A stretch of 64,000 nucleotides of DNA from Brucella sp. BE17 (GTDB lineage: Bacteria; Pseudomonadota; Alphaproteobacteria; Rhizobiales; Rhizobiaceae), in NCBI RefSeq assembly GCF_039545455.1, contig NZ_CP154467.1, positions 1,674,001 through 1,738,000 of the forward strand, written 5' to 3'. Under the pieces are notes generated by a model. The model was given only the letters and a program-made list of their open reading frames with translations, had not been told where the DNA came from and did no database searches. Position 1 is the stretch's first letter. Every line of letters starts with the position of its first letter. Positions 1-10,422 of this stretch are shown here, one piece after another. A program made the translations under genes and the position numbers.

Positions 1-319
1 TAATCAGCGGTGCAAGCCTGAACGAACCGCGCAACGGCCGATAAGCCACGCGCTCGATCGTCCAGCTCCACAATCCCGTCAGCATCATCGCCACGATCAT
101 CATCAGGAAGAGCATAAGTGCTATCGGCAGAAGTCCGATAAATGTCGTAATGATCAAAAAGACAATCAGCGCCATGAAAGCGCCGAGCATGAAGACATCA
201 CCGTGGGAAAAGTTGATCATCCCGATGATGCCGTAAACCATCGTATAGCCGATGGCGATCAAGCCATAGATCGAACCGAGCGCGAGCCCGTTGATCACCT
301 GCTGGAAGAAATATTCCAT
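1..319 (-). CDS. livH: Branched-chain amino acid ABC transporter permease, LivH type (partial)
   Basis: Only the N-terminal 106 residues are present; the gene runs off the left edge. The protein starts MEYFFQQVINGLALGSIYGL and continues with GYTMVYGIIGMINFSHGDVFMLGA (read in two pieces: GYTMVYGIIG, MINFSHGDVF), the hallmark of LivH permeases of the inner membrane. At least two hydrophobic membrane segments follow. LivH proteins form the channel of Liv-type ABC importers for branched-chain or other small amino acids. The neighbouring hydroxyproline genes make an amino acid substrate linked to that pathway possible, but this is inference. The start is the ATG at 317-319. Confidence 0.9.
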   Translation of the reverse strand, partial: MEYFFQQVINGLALGSIYGLIAIGYTMVYGIIGMINFSHGDVFMLGAFMALIVFLIITTFIGLLPIALMLFLMMIVAMMLTGLWSWTIERVAYRPLRGSFRLAPLI

Positions 320-613
320 CGATTAGCCACCCATTTTACACCCCGGGATGTTTATCGCGCATCTTTATTTCGCGCACCATCATTTTTTTCCCGGAAGATT
401 ACACCTAACGGCTGCGCCAAGGAATGCAAGCCTCTTTGTCTTAGACAAAAGGCTAAACGCGACCCTCGCCCACAAACCAGTCATGTTCACTAATAAATGC
501 CCTGTATATGCTCTTTTCTCCTATTAGAAGCATCTTTTCCCACATTTTCCCCAAAGCTCGAAAAGCTGAATTTTAGGGTGTCGGCACATCTTTGCGCAAC
601 CGTACCCGTTTTG
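320..613. other. Intergenic region upstream of the livH-type gene
   Basis: This 294-bp stretch lies between the stop of the hydroxyproline epimerase gene and the start of the minus-strand permease. It should carry the permease promoter. I see no strong hairpin with a T-run, no repeat array and no convincing open frame. Confidence 0.4.
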
Positions 614-1615
614 CTAAGCGACCGTAAACCCATGTGCGAAAGGATCACGGTCATCAATGAAGATTGTATTATATCCGGTCATCCGCGCCCAGCCTGCAAT
701 TGACGGGATGATGGCGGGCTTGCCGGCGACTTCCGCTGACCGCTCAACCCGTCCATGAAAAAGGGAGCCGATGATCGATTCGTGTACGAAATCATCTCCG
801 GGCTTCAGTTTTCCTTTGGCTGCAAGTTGCGCCATACGGGCCGAAGTGCCAGTACCGCACGGCGAGCGGTCGATGGCTTTGTCGCCATAGAAGACCGCGT
901 TGCGCGCATGCGCTTCAGGTTTTGTCGGCTTTCCCGTCCACAGGATGTGCGTCAGACGATTGATATCGCTGAGCTCAGGATGTTGAAACTTGTATTTCTC
1001 GTTCAGGCGCTGACGCAGGATTGGACTCCAGCCGATCAATTGCAGCGCGGAATAATCTTGCATGTCGGTGTAATTTTCTTGGCGCTCGACAATCGCATAG
1101 AAATTGCCGCCGTAGGAGACATCCACCTTGAGCGGCCCTAGATCAGGGCATTCCACCTCAAGCGCTTCTGCATAAAGAAAAGCTGGAACATTGGTCAGGC
1201 GAACGCGCTCTACATATTGCCCTTCTTGTTCATACTCTATGGCAACCAGACCGGCAGGCGTTTCAAGATTGAGCTTGCCCGGCGTCTTCGGTGTTATCAA
1301 CCCCTGCTCTATGGCCATCGTAACCGTGCCTATGGTTCCATGGCCGCACATGGGCAGACAGCCTGACGTTTCGATAAACAGCACCGCGACGTCGCAATCA
1401 GGCCGCGTCGGTGGATAGAGGATCGAGCCGGACATCATGTCATGGCCGCGCGGCTCGAACATCAAACCGGTTCTGATCCAGTCATATTCGCGCAAAAAAT
1501 GGGCACGCTTTTCCATCATGTTCGAGCCGACAAGGTTCGGGCCACCACCCGCAACAAGGCGCACGGGATTGCCGCAGGTGTGTCCGTCGACGCAGAAAAA
1601 AGAATGCTTTGCCAT
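614..1615 (-). CDS. hypE: 4-hydroxyproline 2-epimerase (proline racemase family)
   Basis: A 333-residue cytosolic enzyme predicted to interconvert trans-4-hydroxy-L-proline and cis-4-hydroxy-D-proline, the first step of bacterial hydroxyproline use. The two catalytic cysteines of the family are seen at C90 (MCGHGTIG) and C253 (SPCGTGTSA). Both are Cys, which fits an epimerase/racemase and not a Cys/Thr dehydratase. I chose the ATG at 1613-1615 (MAKHSFF); an in-frame TTG lies 9 bases upstream and overlaps the previous gene's stop. The next upstream gene is an FAD amine oxidase, 5 bp away, so the pair are co-transcribed. The protein closely recalls Brucella PrpA, which has been described as proline racemase; hydroxyproline is the likelier substrate given the neighbours. 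Confidence 0.9.
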   Translation of the reverse strand: MAKHSFFCVDGHTCGNPVRLVAGGGPNLVGSNMMEKRAHFLREYDWIRTGLMFEPRGHDMMSGSILYPPTRPDCDVAVLFIETSGCLPMCGHGTIGTVTMAIEQGLITPKTPGKLNLETPAGLVAIEYEQEGQYVERVRLTNVPAFLYAEALEVECPDLGPLKVDVSYGGNFYAIVERQENYTDMQDYSALQLIGWSPILRQRLNEKYKFQHPELSDINRLTHILWTGKPTKPEAHARNAVFYGDKAIDRSPCGTGTSARMAQLAAKGKLKPGDDFVHESIIGSLFHGRVERSAEVAGKPAIIPSIAGWARMTGYNTIFIDDRDPFAHGFTVA

Positions 1616-1620
1616 GATGG

Positions 1621-2883
1621 TCAATTCCGAAAACGTTGTGGCTTGAATGGTTCGATATCGATGGCAGGCTTTTCCTGCAAGACCAGATCACGGATGATCC
1701 GCCCCGTTGCTGCTGCCTGAGTCAGACCGAGATGGCCATGACCAAACCCGTAATAAAGATTGCCACCGGCGCTCGCACGACCAATGACCGGCAGGGAATC
1801 AGGCATGGATGGGCGATATCCCATCCATTGCCGCCCACCTTCCGTCTTGAGGCCAGGAAGGAACATCGACGCCTTTTTCAACATCGCTTTTGAGCGGGCA
1901 TAATTGGGCGGCAGTTTCAGCCCACCAAATTCCACAGCACCCCCGACCCGCAATCCTGTCGTCAGCGGTGTAATGACGAAGCCGTGCCCCGGAAAGGTCA
2001 ATTGCCGCTTCACATCGAAACTATCGGCTGGAAGCGTCGTGTTATAACCGCGCTCGGTATCAAGTGGCAGAACGTCGCCAAACTCCTTTGCGAGATTGCC
2101 CGACCATGCACCAGCCATGACCACAAGATGTTTCGCATCGATAATGTTGCCATCGGCAAGCTGTACTTGCGCGCCGTCTCCAGCACTCCTGACGCCTGTG
2201 ACGTCTGCTTTGAGGAACCGCGCGCCTAAACGCTGCGCATGAGCCCAGATTGCTTGTCCGAACAGTTTTGGATCGTCAACGTTCTTCCATCCAGGAACAA
2301 AAGTTCCGGCGACGAAACGCGGGCTCAAACCGGGCTGCAAATCTTCCAGCCTTTTAGCGCGCACGTGTTCATAGGCGATGCCCGCCTTTTCGCGGATATC
2401 CCAGCCGGGCTGCGAAAGGGACAATTCATCGTCATTTTCATAAAGCTCAAGATTTCCATTCTCCCGCAGGCTGGCGCGCAACCCCGCCCTGTCGATCAGT
2501 GCCAGCATTTCGCTTTCGGCAAGACGCATCATCGCACCCTGGGCGAGTGCAGTCTTCATTTGTGCCGCAGCACTGCTTGCACGCCAGAAGCGATAAAGCC
2601 AAGGCACCATTTTCGGAAAATAGGATGGGCGGATCGTAAACGGTCCGAGCGGATCCATCAACCAGCCCGGCACCTTGCGCATGACACCCTTTGAAGCCAT
2701 CGGCAGAATATCCGAAAAGGCCAGCGCTGCGGCATTGCCTACACTCGTTTCCTCACAAATTCCGACCCGGTCTATGAGCAGCACATCACGGCCAGCCTCA
2801 ACAAGCAACGCTGCGGTGGCAACGCCGACGATACCGCCACCGATAATGGCGATATCATGCGGCTCAGAGGGACTGGATCTCAT
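1621..2883 (-). CDS. FAD-dependent D-amino-acid oxidase/dehydrogenase (DadA-like), probable D-hydroxyproline dehydrogenase
   Basis: 420 residues with an N-terminal Rossmann dinucleotide fold, DIAIIGGGIVGVATAALL near residue 10, followed by the acid-ended strand DVLLID. The C-terminal GRASAGGNLYYGFGHGHLG resembles the flavin-contacting end of the DAO/DadA family. Its role is predicted as oxidation of cis-4-hydroxy-D-proline, made by the adjacent epimerase, to the pyrroline carboxylate. The ATG at 2881-2883 is chosen because the FAD motif starts at once after it. Upstream in-frame codons would run into the divergent GntR promoter and give a low-complexity hydrophobic leader. The downstream epimerase follows after 5 bp. 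The substrate is inferred from context; other D-amino acids are possible. Confidence 0.82.
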   Translation of the reverse strand: MRSSPSEPHDIAIIGGGIVGVATAALLVEAGRDVLLIDRVGICEETSVGNAAALAFSDILPMASKGVMRKVPGWLMDPLGPFTIRPSYFPKMVPWLYRFWRASSAAAQMKTALAQGAMMRLAESEMLALIDRAGLRASLRENGNLELYENDDELSLSQPGWDIREKAGIAYEHVRAKRLEDLQPGLSPRFVAGTFVPGWKNVDDPKLFGQAIWAHAQRLGARFLKADVTGVRSAGDGAQVQLADGNIIDAKHLVVMAGAWSGNLAKEFGDVLPLDTERGYNTTLPADSFDVKRQLTFPGHGFVITPLTTGLRVGGAVEFGGLKLPPNYARSKAMLKKASMFLPGLKTEGGRQWMGYRPSMPDSLPVIGRASAGGNLYYGFGHGHLGLTQAAATGRIIRDLVLQEKPAIDIEPFKPQRFRN

Positions 2884-2950
2884 TTTTGTGGCTTCCAACC
2901 TGAATAGACGGCTATCTGCTCGGCATCGTCTGAATATAGAGATGATGATA

Positions 2951-2985
2951 ACGATCGATATTGATATATCAAAAATATATCTGTA
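2951..2985. promoter_or_regulatory. Divergent promoter region with candidate GntR operator
   Basis: Between the divergent FAD oxidoreductase and GntR genes lies an AT-rich patch with a perfect 12-bp palindrome, TTGATATATCAA, at 2961-2972. It is overlapped by a wider inverted repeat GATATA (2963-2968) / TATATC (2976-2981). Dyads of this kind in the shared promoter of a GntR regulator and its target genes are typical autoregulated operators. Binding is inferred. Confidence 0.5.
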
Positions 2986-3029
2986 TGATTTTCTCGTGTC
3001 AATCGCATTCGAAAAACCATAGGAACGGC

Positions 3030-3725
3030 ATGATCGAAACGCACAAGAGCAAGCAGGCATCTGCAATGGCCACCGATCCTGTGATGGTTGCCATTGACGG
3101 TTTCGGCAACGAAAGCCTTGCCGAACAAGCCTATCGTATCCTCGAAAGAATGATTGTCATGCTGGAGCTCGAGCCTGGAACGGTTGTCACCGAAGGCAGG
3201 CTAATCGATCTGACCGGCATGGGGCGCACGCCGGTGCGTGAAGCGATCCAGCGCCTCGCCTGGGAAGGTCTCATGGACGTGCGCCCACGGTCCGGCATCG
3301 CAATAGCATCGATAAACCCGGAAGATTTCGCAAAAGTGATTGATGCACGCGAAGGGGTAGAGCGTGTTCTGGCGCGCGACGCCGCCCGCTTCGGCAGCCC
3401 CCGCGATTATGAGCGTTTGGAAAAAGCTGCCATGACGATGCGTTCGGCAATTCCAGCCGAGGACATCGCTACATTTCTCGACGCCGACAAGGCGTTTGAT
3501 GTCGTCTTGGGTTCGGCGTCCAACAACCCCTATGCGGTGCGCCTTGCCGCACCGCTTCAGACACATAGCCGCCGCTTCTGGTTTCACTTGCGGCCGTCAT
3601 CCGGGATTTCCGCCTCTGCCAATGCCCATGCGGCACTGATCGAGGCCATTGTTTCACGCCAGCCAGACCATGCCAGCGATACAGCCGGAAAATTGATGAA
3701 CTATCTGCGCACGCTTGCGCCATAA
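3030..3725 (+). CDS. GntR-family transcriptional regulator (FadR/FCD-like)
   Basis: 231 residues. The N-terminal winged helix includes QAYRILERMIVMLELEPGTVV and the recognition segment GMGRTPVREAIQRLAWEGL, a standard GntR signature. The C-terminal all-helical domain, with EDFAKVIDAREGVERVLARDAA, fits the FCD-type effector-binding fold. The start ATG at 3030 is preceded by AGGA at 3021-3024; longer in-frame starts would lie inside the palindromic operator. The gene is divergent from the D-amino-acid oxidase and hydroxyproline epimerase genes, so it is predicted to control them in response to hydroxyproline or a derivative. Confidence 0.88.
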   Translation: MIETHKSKQASAMATDPVMVAIDGFGNESLAEQAYRILERMIVMLELEPGTVVTEGRLIDLTGMGRTPVREAIQRLAWEGLMDVRPRSGIAIASINPEDFAKVIDAREGVERVLARDAARFGSPRDYERLEKAAMTMRSAIPAEDIATFLDADKAFDVVLGSASNNPYAVRLAAPLQTHSRRFWFHLRPSSGISASANAHAALIEAIVSRQPDHASDTAGKLMNYLRTLAP

Positions 3726-3821
3726 GCGCATCGATCTAATGGCTTTTACGAGTTTTGCATTTGAAAAGATCATCGTGGCAGTCGGAATTCTAATGTCAAA
3801 TTCAATCCACTAGGGGAGAAG

Positions 3822-4277
3822 CTAAATTGCCTCGGCTTCACCTGGCATTTTATTCATGGAAGTCGACATTTTATGCAGGACATGGAGCGCAACGCTCATC
3901 TCCTCGTCACTCACGCCTTCGAGCAGCTCTTCACGCACATCTTCGGCAAGCTTGACCACCTGCTCGGCAAGACTTCTGCCTTCGGCCGTCATGACGATAC
4001 GCTTGGCCCGGCGATCACCGGGAACTGCTTGCCTCTCGATAAAGGACTGCCGCTCGAGCCCGTCAAGCAACCGAACCATCGTTGCATTTTCGATCTCCAG
4101 AACTTCTGCCAGTTCCTTCTGGTAGAGCCCTTCCTGCTCCATCAAGGCAAGCAAGGTGCGTGCGCGCGCAAGTGTAAGTCCGCGTTCCTTGACGCGCGCG
4201 TCGAAAACGGTACGCACCTTGCGGTTGACCTTCGCCATGGCGTCGATCATCTCTGCCTTGAGGTCCAATTGGCTCAT
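3822..4277 (-). CDS. MarR-family transcriptional regulator
   Basis: 151 residues with a MarR winged helix: LTLARARTLLALMEQEGLYQ, then helix-turn-helix QKELAEVLEIENATMVRLLDGLE, and a wing containing GDRRAKRIVMTAEG. MarR proteins bind DNA as dimers and usually release it on binding aromatic or phenolic ligands. The start at 4275-4277 (MSQLDLKAE) is chosen over a longer frame whose leader is unlike the family. No clear target gene is adjacent; the ATP synthase genes downstream are separated by a terminator. A candidate operator dyad lies about 85 bp upstream at 4362-4381. Confidence 0.87.
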   Translation of the reverse strand: MSQLDLKAEMIDAMAKVNRKVRTVFDARVKERGLTLARARTLLALMEQEGLYQKELAEVLEIENATMVRLLDGLERQSFIERQAVPGDRRAKRIVMTAEGRSLAEQVVKLAEDVREELLEGVSDEEMSVALHVLHKMSTSMNKMPGEAEAI

Positions 4278-4361
4278 GTCCACCGTCTCGTCACATAGGG
4301 GCCTAATTATTAGATATGTCTGGTAAACGGAGCGCCACATATTTTCAACGCCGTCGTTGAA

Positions 4362-4381
4362 CTTTCACGCAAGCGTGAAAG
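4362..4381. promoter_or_regulatory. Perfect 9-bp inverted repeat upstream of the marR gene
   Basis: CTTTCACGC (4362-4370), a 2-bp spacer, then GCGTGAAAG (4373-4381). The tight spacing suits a dimeric repressor site and there is no T-run to suggest a terminator. It could be a MarR autoregulatory operator, or a small structured 5' end of the marR transcript. Confidence 0.4.
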
Positions 4382-4430
4382 GCCGTTATCTCGATTGCGC
4401 CGATTTGCCTTCGCCATTCCCCATCGAAAC

Positions 4431-4458
4431 AAAAGAAAAGCGGGCCAAAGCCCGCTTT
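4431..4458 (-). terminator. Rho-independent terminator of the atp operon
   Basis: On the minus strand AAAGCGGGC (complement of 4450-4458), a 4-base loop and GCCCGCTTT (complement of 4437-4445) form a 9-bp stem followed by a T-rich tail (complement of 4431-4436). It lies about 30 bp past the atpC stop codon. Confidence 0.85.
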
Positions 4459-4485
4459 CAGTCATCCATAGATATTGATTATCGA

Positions 4486-4893
4486 TCAAGCTGGAAGAAC
4501 GGCACCTTGTAACGTCATCAACTGATGCAGGAATGTTTCAGCCTTGGTGCGATGTTCGCTGGATGTTGCACTCTCCAGTGTTTCACGTGCATGTTCAATG
4601 CGACGCTGGATATCCGCTTTATCGAAGTCATCAATATGGGTTGCCGACTCAGCAAGCAAAGTGCAATTCTGTGGCGTGATATCGGCAAAACCACCGAAAA
4701 CCACGTAAGAATCGGATTTACCGTCGGCAAGCTTCACAGAAACGACACCCGGCATAATCGTCGTCATCAACGGCGAATGACCGGCGAGTGCTGTCAGGTA
4801 GCCTTCGCTGCCCGGTATAACCACTTCCGTTACTTCTGCCGAAAGCAGGAGCCGCTCAGGCGACACGAGTTCGAATTGGAAAGCTTGAGCCAT
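4486..4893 (-). CDS. atpC: F1F0 ATP synthase epsilon subunit
   Basis: 135 residues, the usual size. The N-terminal beta-sandwich begins FQFELVSPERLLLSAEVTEVV and contains GSEGYLTALAGHSPLMT, the conserved epsilon signature. The C-terminal helical pair holds EHARETLESA. Epsilon couples rotation of the central stalk and can inhibit ATP hydrolysis. I chose the ATG at 4891-4893; a GTG three codons upstream is possible. It is the last gene of atpHAGDC, 70 bp after atpD and directly before the terminator. Confidence 0.95.
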   Translation of the reverse strand: MAQAFQFELVSPERLLLSAEVTEVVIPGSEGYLTALAGHSPLMTTIMPGVVSVKLADGKSDSYVVFGGFADITPQNCTLLAESATHIDDFDKADIQRRIEHARETLESATSSEHRTKAETFLHQLMTLQGAVLPA

Positions 4894-4963
4894 GGTTCTC
4901 ACTTGATATTAGACATGAAAAGATTTTCCCGGCGGACATAATATCCGCCGGAAACTCAATTCA

Positions 4964-6571
<1,608 letters not shown>

Positions 6572-6584
6572 TTACCTTCCTTTA

Positions 6585-6625
6585 GCATGACACCGAAAAG
6601 TTGCAGCCTCTTCGGAAGATCATGC
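6585..6625. repeat. Palindromic intergenic repeat, copy 1 (atpG-atpD)
   Basis: GCATGA (6585-6590) followed by ACCGAAAAG, a short loop, TCTTCGG and ATCATGC (6619-6625) forms an imperfect hairpin. It is plainly the same family as the element at 7598-7640: both share CCGAAAAGTTGC and the ATCATGCGG end. Such elements may affect mRNA stability between co-transcribed genes. Confidence 0.7.
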
Positions 6626-6640
6626 GGTAAAACCAAACTT

Positions 6641-6716
6641 CAGAGCATTTCCAGCAAAAGTGCGTAAGCGGCTTTGCGCCGGATAATGCGTAACAAGTCC
6701 TTAGAGCGCTTCCGCG
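6641..6716. repeat. Second type of palindromic repeat (atpG 3' end)
   Basis: The inverted repeat starts GCATTTCCAGCAAAAG (6645-6660) and ends CTTTGCGCCGGATAATGC (6671-6688). It is flanked by CAGAGCATTT and TTAGAGCGCTTCC, a layout recalled from dispersed repeats in Rhizobiales genomes. It runs into the last codons of atpG (stop at 6701). Confidence 0.6.
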
Positions 6717-7579
6717 CCCGAAATAATTTCGATCAGTTCCTTGGTGATCTGCGCCTGACGCTGACGGTTATACGTGATCGACAATTTGTTGATCATGTCG
6801 CCCGCATTGCGCGTCGCATTATCCATGGCACTCATCTTCGCGCCCATCTCACCGGCAACGTTTTCCAGCAATGCGCGGAAAATCTGCACCGAGATATTGC
6901 GTGGGATCAGCGTGCTCAGGATTGCTGCCGGATCAGGTTCATATTCGTAGATTGCATCACCCGCCGTTTCCGCCTGCGAAGTATCACCTGCCGAGGCAGG
7001 AATAAGCTGCTGGGCGGTCGGAATCTGTGCAATCACCGACTTGAACTCGGAATAAAACAGCGTGCAGACGTCGAATGCGCCTTCTTCGAACAAAGAAATA
7101 ATCTTCTGTCCGATCTGGTCGGCATGCACGAAGGCAAGCTGTTTCACTTCACGCAGATTGACGTGATCAATGAGCAGCGAAGTGAATTCACGGCGCAGAA
7201 TATCCGCGCCCTTCTTGCCGACTGTTATGATCTTAACCGTCTTGCCTTCAGCCAAAAGCTTGCGGGCATGATCACGCGCAAGACGCGCAATCTGCGAGTT
7301 GAAACCGCCGCAAAGACCACGCTCCGCGGTGCAGACGACGAGCAGATGCACATCGTCCTTACCCGTACCAGCCATCAGGGCCGGCGCATCTTCACCCGAA
7401 ACATTCTGCGCGATATTTGCGAGAACGGCACCCATGCGCTGCGAGTAAGGCCGTGCAGCCTCCGCAGCTTCCTGAGCACGGCGCAACTTGGCCGCTGCGA
7501 CCATCTGCATCGCCCGGGTGATTTTCTGCGTCGCCTTGACCGAGGCGATACGGTTTCTCAGATCCTTTAGTGAAGGCAT
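6701..7579 (-). CDS. atpG: F1F0 ATP synthase gamma subunit
   Basis: 292 residues. The N-terminus [20 protein letters not shown] and the C-terminus [22 protein letters not shown] are the conserved helices that form the rotating coiled-coil shaft inside the alpha3beta3 ring. The central part contains [12 protein letters not shown], a family signature. The start at 7577-7579 matches the family exactly. It lies between atpA and atpD; both intergenic gaps contain palindromic repeats. The last codons overlap one of those repeats, which may explain the slightly variable C-terminus of such proteins. Confidence 0.96.
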   Translation of the reverse strand: MPSLKDLRNRIASVKATQKITRAMQMVAAAKLRRAQEAAEAARPYSQRMGAVLANIAQNVSGEDAPALMAGTGKDDVHLLVVCTAERGLCGGFNSQIARLARDHARKLLAEGKTVKIITVGKKGADILRREFTSLLIDHVNLREVKQLAFVHADQIGQKIISLFEEGAFDVCTLFYSEFKSVIAQIPTAQQLIPASAGDTSQAETAGDAIYEYEPDPAAILSTLIPRNISVQIFRALLENVAGEMGAKMSAMDNATRNAGDMINKLSITYNRQRQAQITKELIEIISGAEAL

Positions 7580-7597
7580 CCGTTCATCCCGTCTGAA

Positions 7598-7640
7598 GCA
7601 TGATTCCGAAAAGTTGCCGGCTTTTCGGATAAAATCATGC
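7598..7640. repeat. Palindromic intergenic repeat, copy 2 (atpA-atpG)
   Basis: GCATGATTCCGAAAAG (7598-7613), loop TTGCCGG, then CTTTTCGGA (7621-7629) and ATCATGC (7634-7640). It fills most of the 74-bp gap between atpA and atpG and is a near copy of the element at 6585-6625. Confidence 0.7.
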
Positions 7641-7653
7641 GGCTAAACATAAA

Positions 7654-9183
7654 TCAGGCAAAAGACTTGGCGTAAGCGTCGATCGCCGCTTTGAGCTTGC
7701 CCTTGATATCATCGCTGATGGCTTTCTCATCGCGGATCGCATCCAGCACATCCTTGTGCTCATTGCGCAGCGAAGAAAGAAGACCTTCTTCGAACTTGCT
7801 AACCTGATTGACGGCGAGCTTGTCAAGATAGCCATTCACACCGGCAAAGATCACGGCAACCTGTTCTTCCGTCTTGAGCGGCGAGAACTGCGGCTGCTTG
7901 AGAAGCTCGGTCAAACGTGCACCACGGTTAAGCAGACGCTGCGTCGAAGCATCAAGATCGGAACCGAACTGTGCGAAGGCCGCCATTTCACGGTACTGCG
8001 CGAGTTCACCCTTGATCGAGCCTGCAACCTGCTTCATGGCCTTGATCTGAGCGGCGGAACCAACGCGCGAAACCGACAGACCGACGTTAACAGCCGGACG
8101 GATACCCTGATAGAACAGATTGGTTTCAAGGAAGATCTGGCCGTCGGTGATCGAGATCACATTGGTCGGAATAAAGGCCGAAACGTCGTTGCCCTGCGTT
8201 TCGATGACCGGCAGAGCCGTCAGCGAGCCAGCGCCGCTTTCGTCATTGAGCTTTGCAGCGCGTTCGAGAAGACGCGAGTGCAGATAGAAAACGTCGCCCG
8301 GATAAGCTTCACGGCCCGGAGGACGACGCAGCAGAAGCGACATCTGACGATAGGCAACAGCCTGCTTGGACAGATCGTCATAGCCGATCAGTGCGTGCTG
8401 ACCATTGTCGCGGAAATATTCGCCGATGGCGCAGCCTGCGAAAGGTGCTAGATACTGCATCGGAGCCGGATCGGAAGCAGTTGCCGCGATCACGACGGAA
8501 TATTCAAGAGCGCCGCGTTCTTCAAGAACCTTCACGAACTGTGCAACGGTCGAACGCTTCTGGCCGATAGCCACATAGACGCAATAAAGCTTTTCTTTCT
8601 CGGGGCCATTATCGTGGATCGCCTTCTGGTTAAGGAAGGCGTCGAGAATGATCGCAGTCTTGCCGGTCTGGCGGTCACCGATGACCAGCTCACGCTGGCC
8701 ACGGCCAACCGGGATAAGAGCATCAACGGCCTTGAGGCCGGTCGACATCGGCTCATGAACCGACTTGCGCGGGATGATGCCGGGTGCCTTGACGTCCACG
8801 CGGCGACGCTCGGTTGCCTTGATCGGACCCTTTCCGTCAATCGGGTTGCCGAGCGCGTCAACAACGCGGCCAAGCAGGCCCGGACCGACAGGAACGTCAA
8901 CGATCGCGCCGGTACGCTTGACGACGTCGCCTTCCTTGATGTCACGGTCGGCACCGAAGATAACGACACCGACATTGTCATTTTCAAGGTTCAGCGCCAT
9001 GCCGCGAATACCACCGGGGAATTCGACCATTTCGCCAGCCTGAACATTGTCCAGACCATAAACACGAGCAATACCGTCACCGACGGACAGAACCTGACCG
9101 ACTTCCGAGACCTCAGCCTCTTTGCCGAAATTCTTGATTTGCTCTTTCAGGATAGCGGAAATTTCCGCGGCGCGGATGTCCAT
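7654..9183 (-). CDS. atpA: F1F0 ATP synthase alpha subunit
   Basis: 509 residues, standard length. It has the nucleotide-binding loop [10 protein letters not shown], the arginine-finger region [38 protein letters not shown] (quoted in parts) and the N-terminal [19 protein letters not shown] helix. Alpha alternates with beta in the F1 head; its nucleotide site is regulatory and it supplies an arginine to the catalytic site. The ATG at 9181-9183 overlaps the atpH stop (TGATG), pointing to translational coupling. Confidence 0.97.
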   Translation of the reverse strand: MDIRAAEISAILKEQIKNFGKEAEVSEVGQVLSVGDGIARVYGLDNVQAGEMVEFPGGIRGMALNLENDNVGVVIFGADRDIKEGDVVKRTGAIVDVPVGPGLLGRVVDALGNPIDGKGPIKATERRRVDVKAPGIIPRKSVHEPMSTGLKAVDALIPVGRGQRELVIGDRQTGKTAIILDAFLNQKAIHDNGPEKEKLYCVYVAIGQKRSTVAQFVKVLEERGALEYSVVIAATASDPAPMQYLAPFAGCAIGEYFRDNGQHALIGYDDLSKQAVAYRQMSLLLRRPPGREAYPGDVFYLHSRLLERAAKLNDESGAGSLTALPVIETQGNDVSAFIPTNVISITDGQIFLETNLFYQGIRPAVNVGLSVSRVGSAAQIKAMKQVAGSIKGELAQYREMAAFAQFGSDLDASTQRLLNRGARLTELLKQPQFSPLKTEEQVAVIFAGVNGYLDKLAVNQVSKFEEGLLSSLRNEHKDVLDAIRDEKAISDDIKGKLKAAIDAYAKSFA

Positions 9184-9743
9184 CAGCCGACCTCTTTCAG
9201 TGCAAGCTTGAGAGAAGAAAGTTTTGTGCGAAGGGACGTGTCGATCTGACGCGAACCCATTTTGACGATAAGACCGCCGAGGATCGACGGATCGACGGTG
9301 ACGTTGATCGTCACGTCCTTGCCGGCCACGCTTTTCAGCGTTGCCTTCAATTCGTTTTGCTGCGCCGCAGTCAACGCATGCGCAGAAATCACATCGGCGG
9401 AAACCTCGCCGCGATGTTCGGCTGCAATCTTGCGGAAAGCGGCAATGATACCCGGCACCGCGAAAAGACGCCGGTTGCGCGCAACAACGCGCAGAAAATT
9501 GCCAACCAGCCCCTTGATGCCCGCCTTGTCGGCAATCGCGCCAATGGCGTGCAGCTGGTCTTCTGCAGAGAAGACCGGACTGGTTATTAAACGCTTGAGA
9601 TCGTCGCTTCCATTAAGAAGGGCCTCGAAACGGCCAAGATCTTTTTCCACAGCGGCAATAGAATTTGCCTCTAGCGCCAGATCGAAAAGCGATCCGGCGT
9701 AACGCTGTGCGACACCTGAAATGAGCGAAGACGTTTCAGCCAC
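9183..9743 (-). CDS. atpH: F1F0 ATP synthase delta subunit
   Basis: 186 residues with an N-terminal six-helix domain ([18 protein letters not shown]) and the conserved C-terminal [20 protein letters not shown]. Delta fixes F1 to the peripheral stalk. I start at the GTG at 9741-9743 (reading MAETSSLIS), which fits the family; a TTG two codons upstream is also open. First gene of atpHAGDC. The F0 genes are not in the window, as expected for alphaproteobacteria, where F0 and F1 genes sit apart. Confidence 0.95.
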   Translation of the reverse strand: MAETSSLISGVAQRYAGSLFDLALEANSIAAVEKDLGRFEALLNGSDDLKRLITSPVFSAEDQLHAIGAIADKAGIKGLVGNFLRVVARNRRLFAVPGIIAAFRKIAAEHRGEVSADVISAHALTAAQQNELKATLKSVAGKDVTINVTVDPSILGGLIVKMGSRQIDTSLRTKLSSLKLALKEVG

Positions 9744-9967
9744 GAACAACCTGCTCTCTACGTTGAAATCATCCTTTTGGACCCTAATTTCGCTCAGGAA
9801 ACCAAGCCGATGATTTTATTGAATCTTTCCGGAGAACCTCTGACGCGCGGACACGCCAACACCGAAATGTGATTGCCGTCTAGCATAGACGAACGGGACT
9901 CGCAACACGCGAATCCCGCACTTTTATGTAAGTTTGGTCGTGTTTTTCGATTTAAAAACCTGGCCGC

Positions 9968-10357
9968 TTAACCGATAAAGCCGAAAGCATAGAGGAGTGG
10001 ACCTGCCGCCAGCAAAAATTCGATGATGGCAGCCCCCCAGTTATAGAGCGTCCCACCCCTATCTGACATCATGGAAATAAAGCGCCCGAACAGCGCAAAT
10101 CCCCATACGGCGCCAAGGACGACCCACAAGAACGGCTGCGCAAAGATAAGGCAGCCGAAGCCTAAGCCCAGATAAGGACCGGCAAGAACCGCACGTATGG
10201 AACCGAAGGCTTCAGGCCGCGCATTGATCGGTTGCAGGCGAAGCAATTTCATGGTGATGCCCGGCGCAAACAGCATGATAAGACCAGCAAAGGCGGTTAG
10301 CGCGGCAGAACACCATGCCATCCATTCGCCGGTCGTTGCAGGAAGATAGAGCTCCAT
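9968..10357 (-). CDS. Small four-helix membrane protein, DUF4345-like
   Basis: 129 residues, strongly hydrophobic, with about four membrane segments: AWCSAALTAFAGLIMLFAPG, GPYLGLGFGCLIFAQPFLWV, VLGAVWGFALFGRFISMM and AAIIEFLLAAGPLLYAFGF. The layout and the GSIRAVLAGPYLG core recall DUF4345 proteins of unknown function. The ATG at 10355-10357 (MELYLPATT) is preferred to a longer frame that would overlap priA. It is 65 bp downstream of priA on the same strand. No function can be assigned. Confidence 0.6.
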   Translation of the reverse strand: MELYLPATTGEWMAWCSAALTAFAGLIMLFAPGITMKLLRLQPINARPEAFGSIRAVLAGPYLGLGFGCLIFAQPFLWVVLGAVWGFALFGRFISMMSDRGGTLYNWGAAIIEFLLAAGPLLYAFGFIG

Positions 10358-10422
10358 CAGTATACCCCTATGGTTTGAAACTCTGTAGCGAGAAAACCAT
10401 CGCGTTTCCACACCCGCGCACT

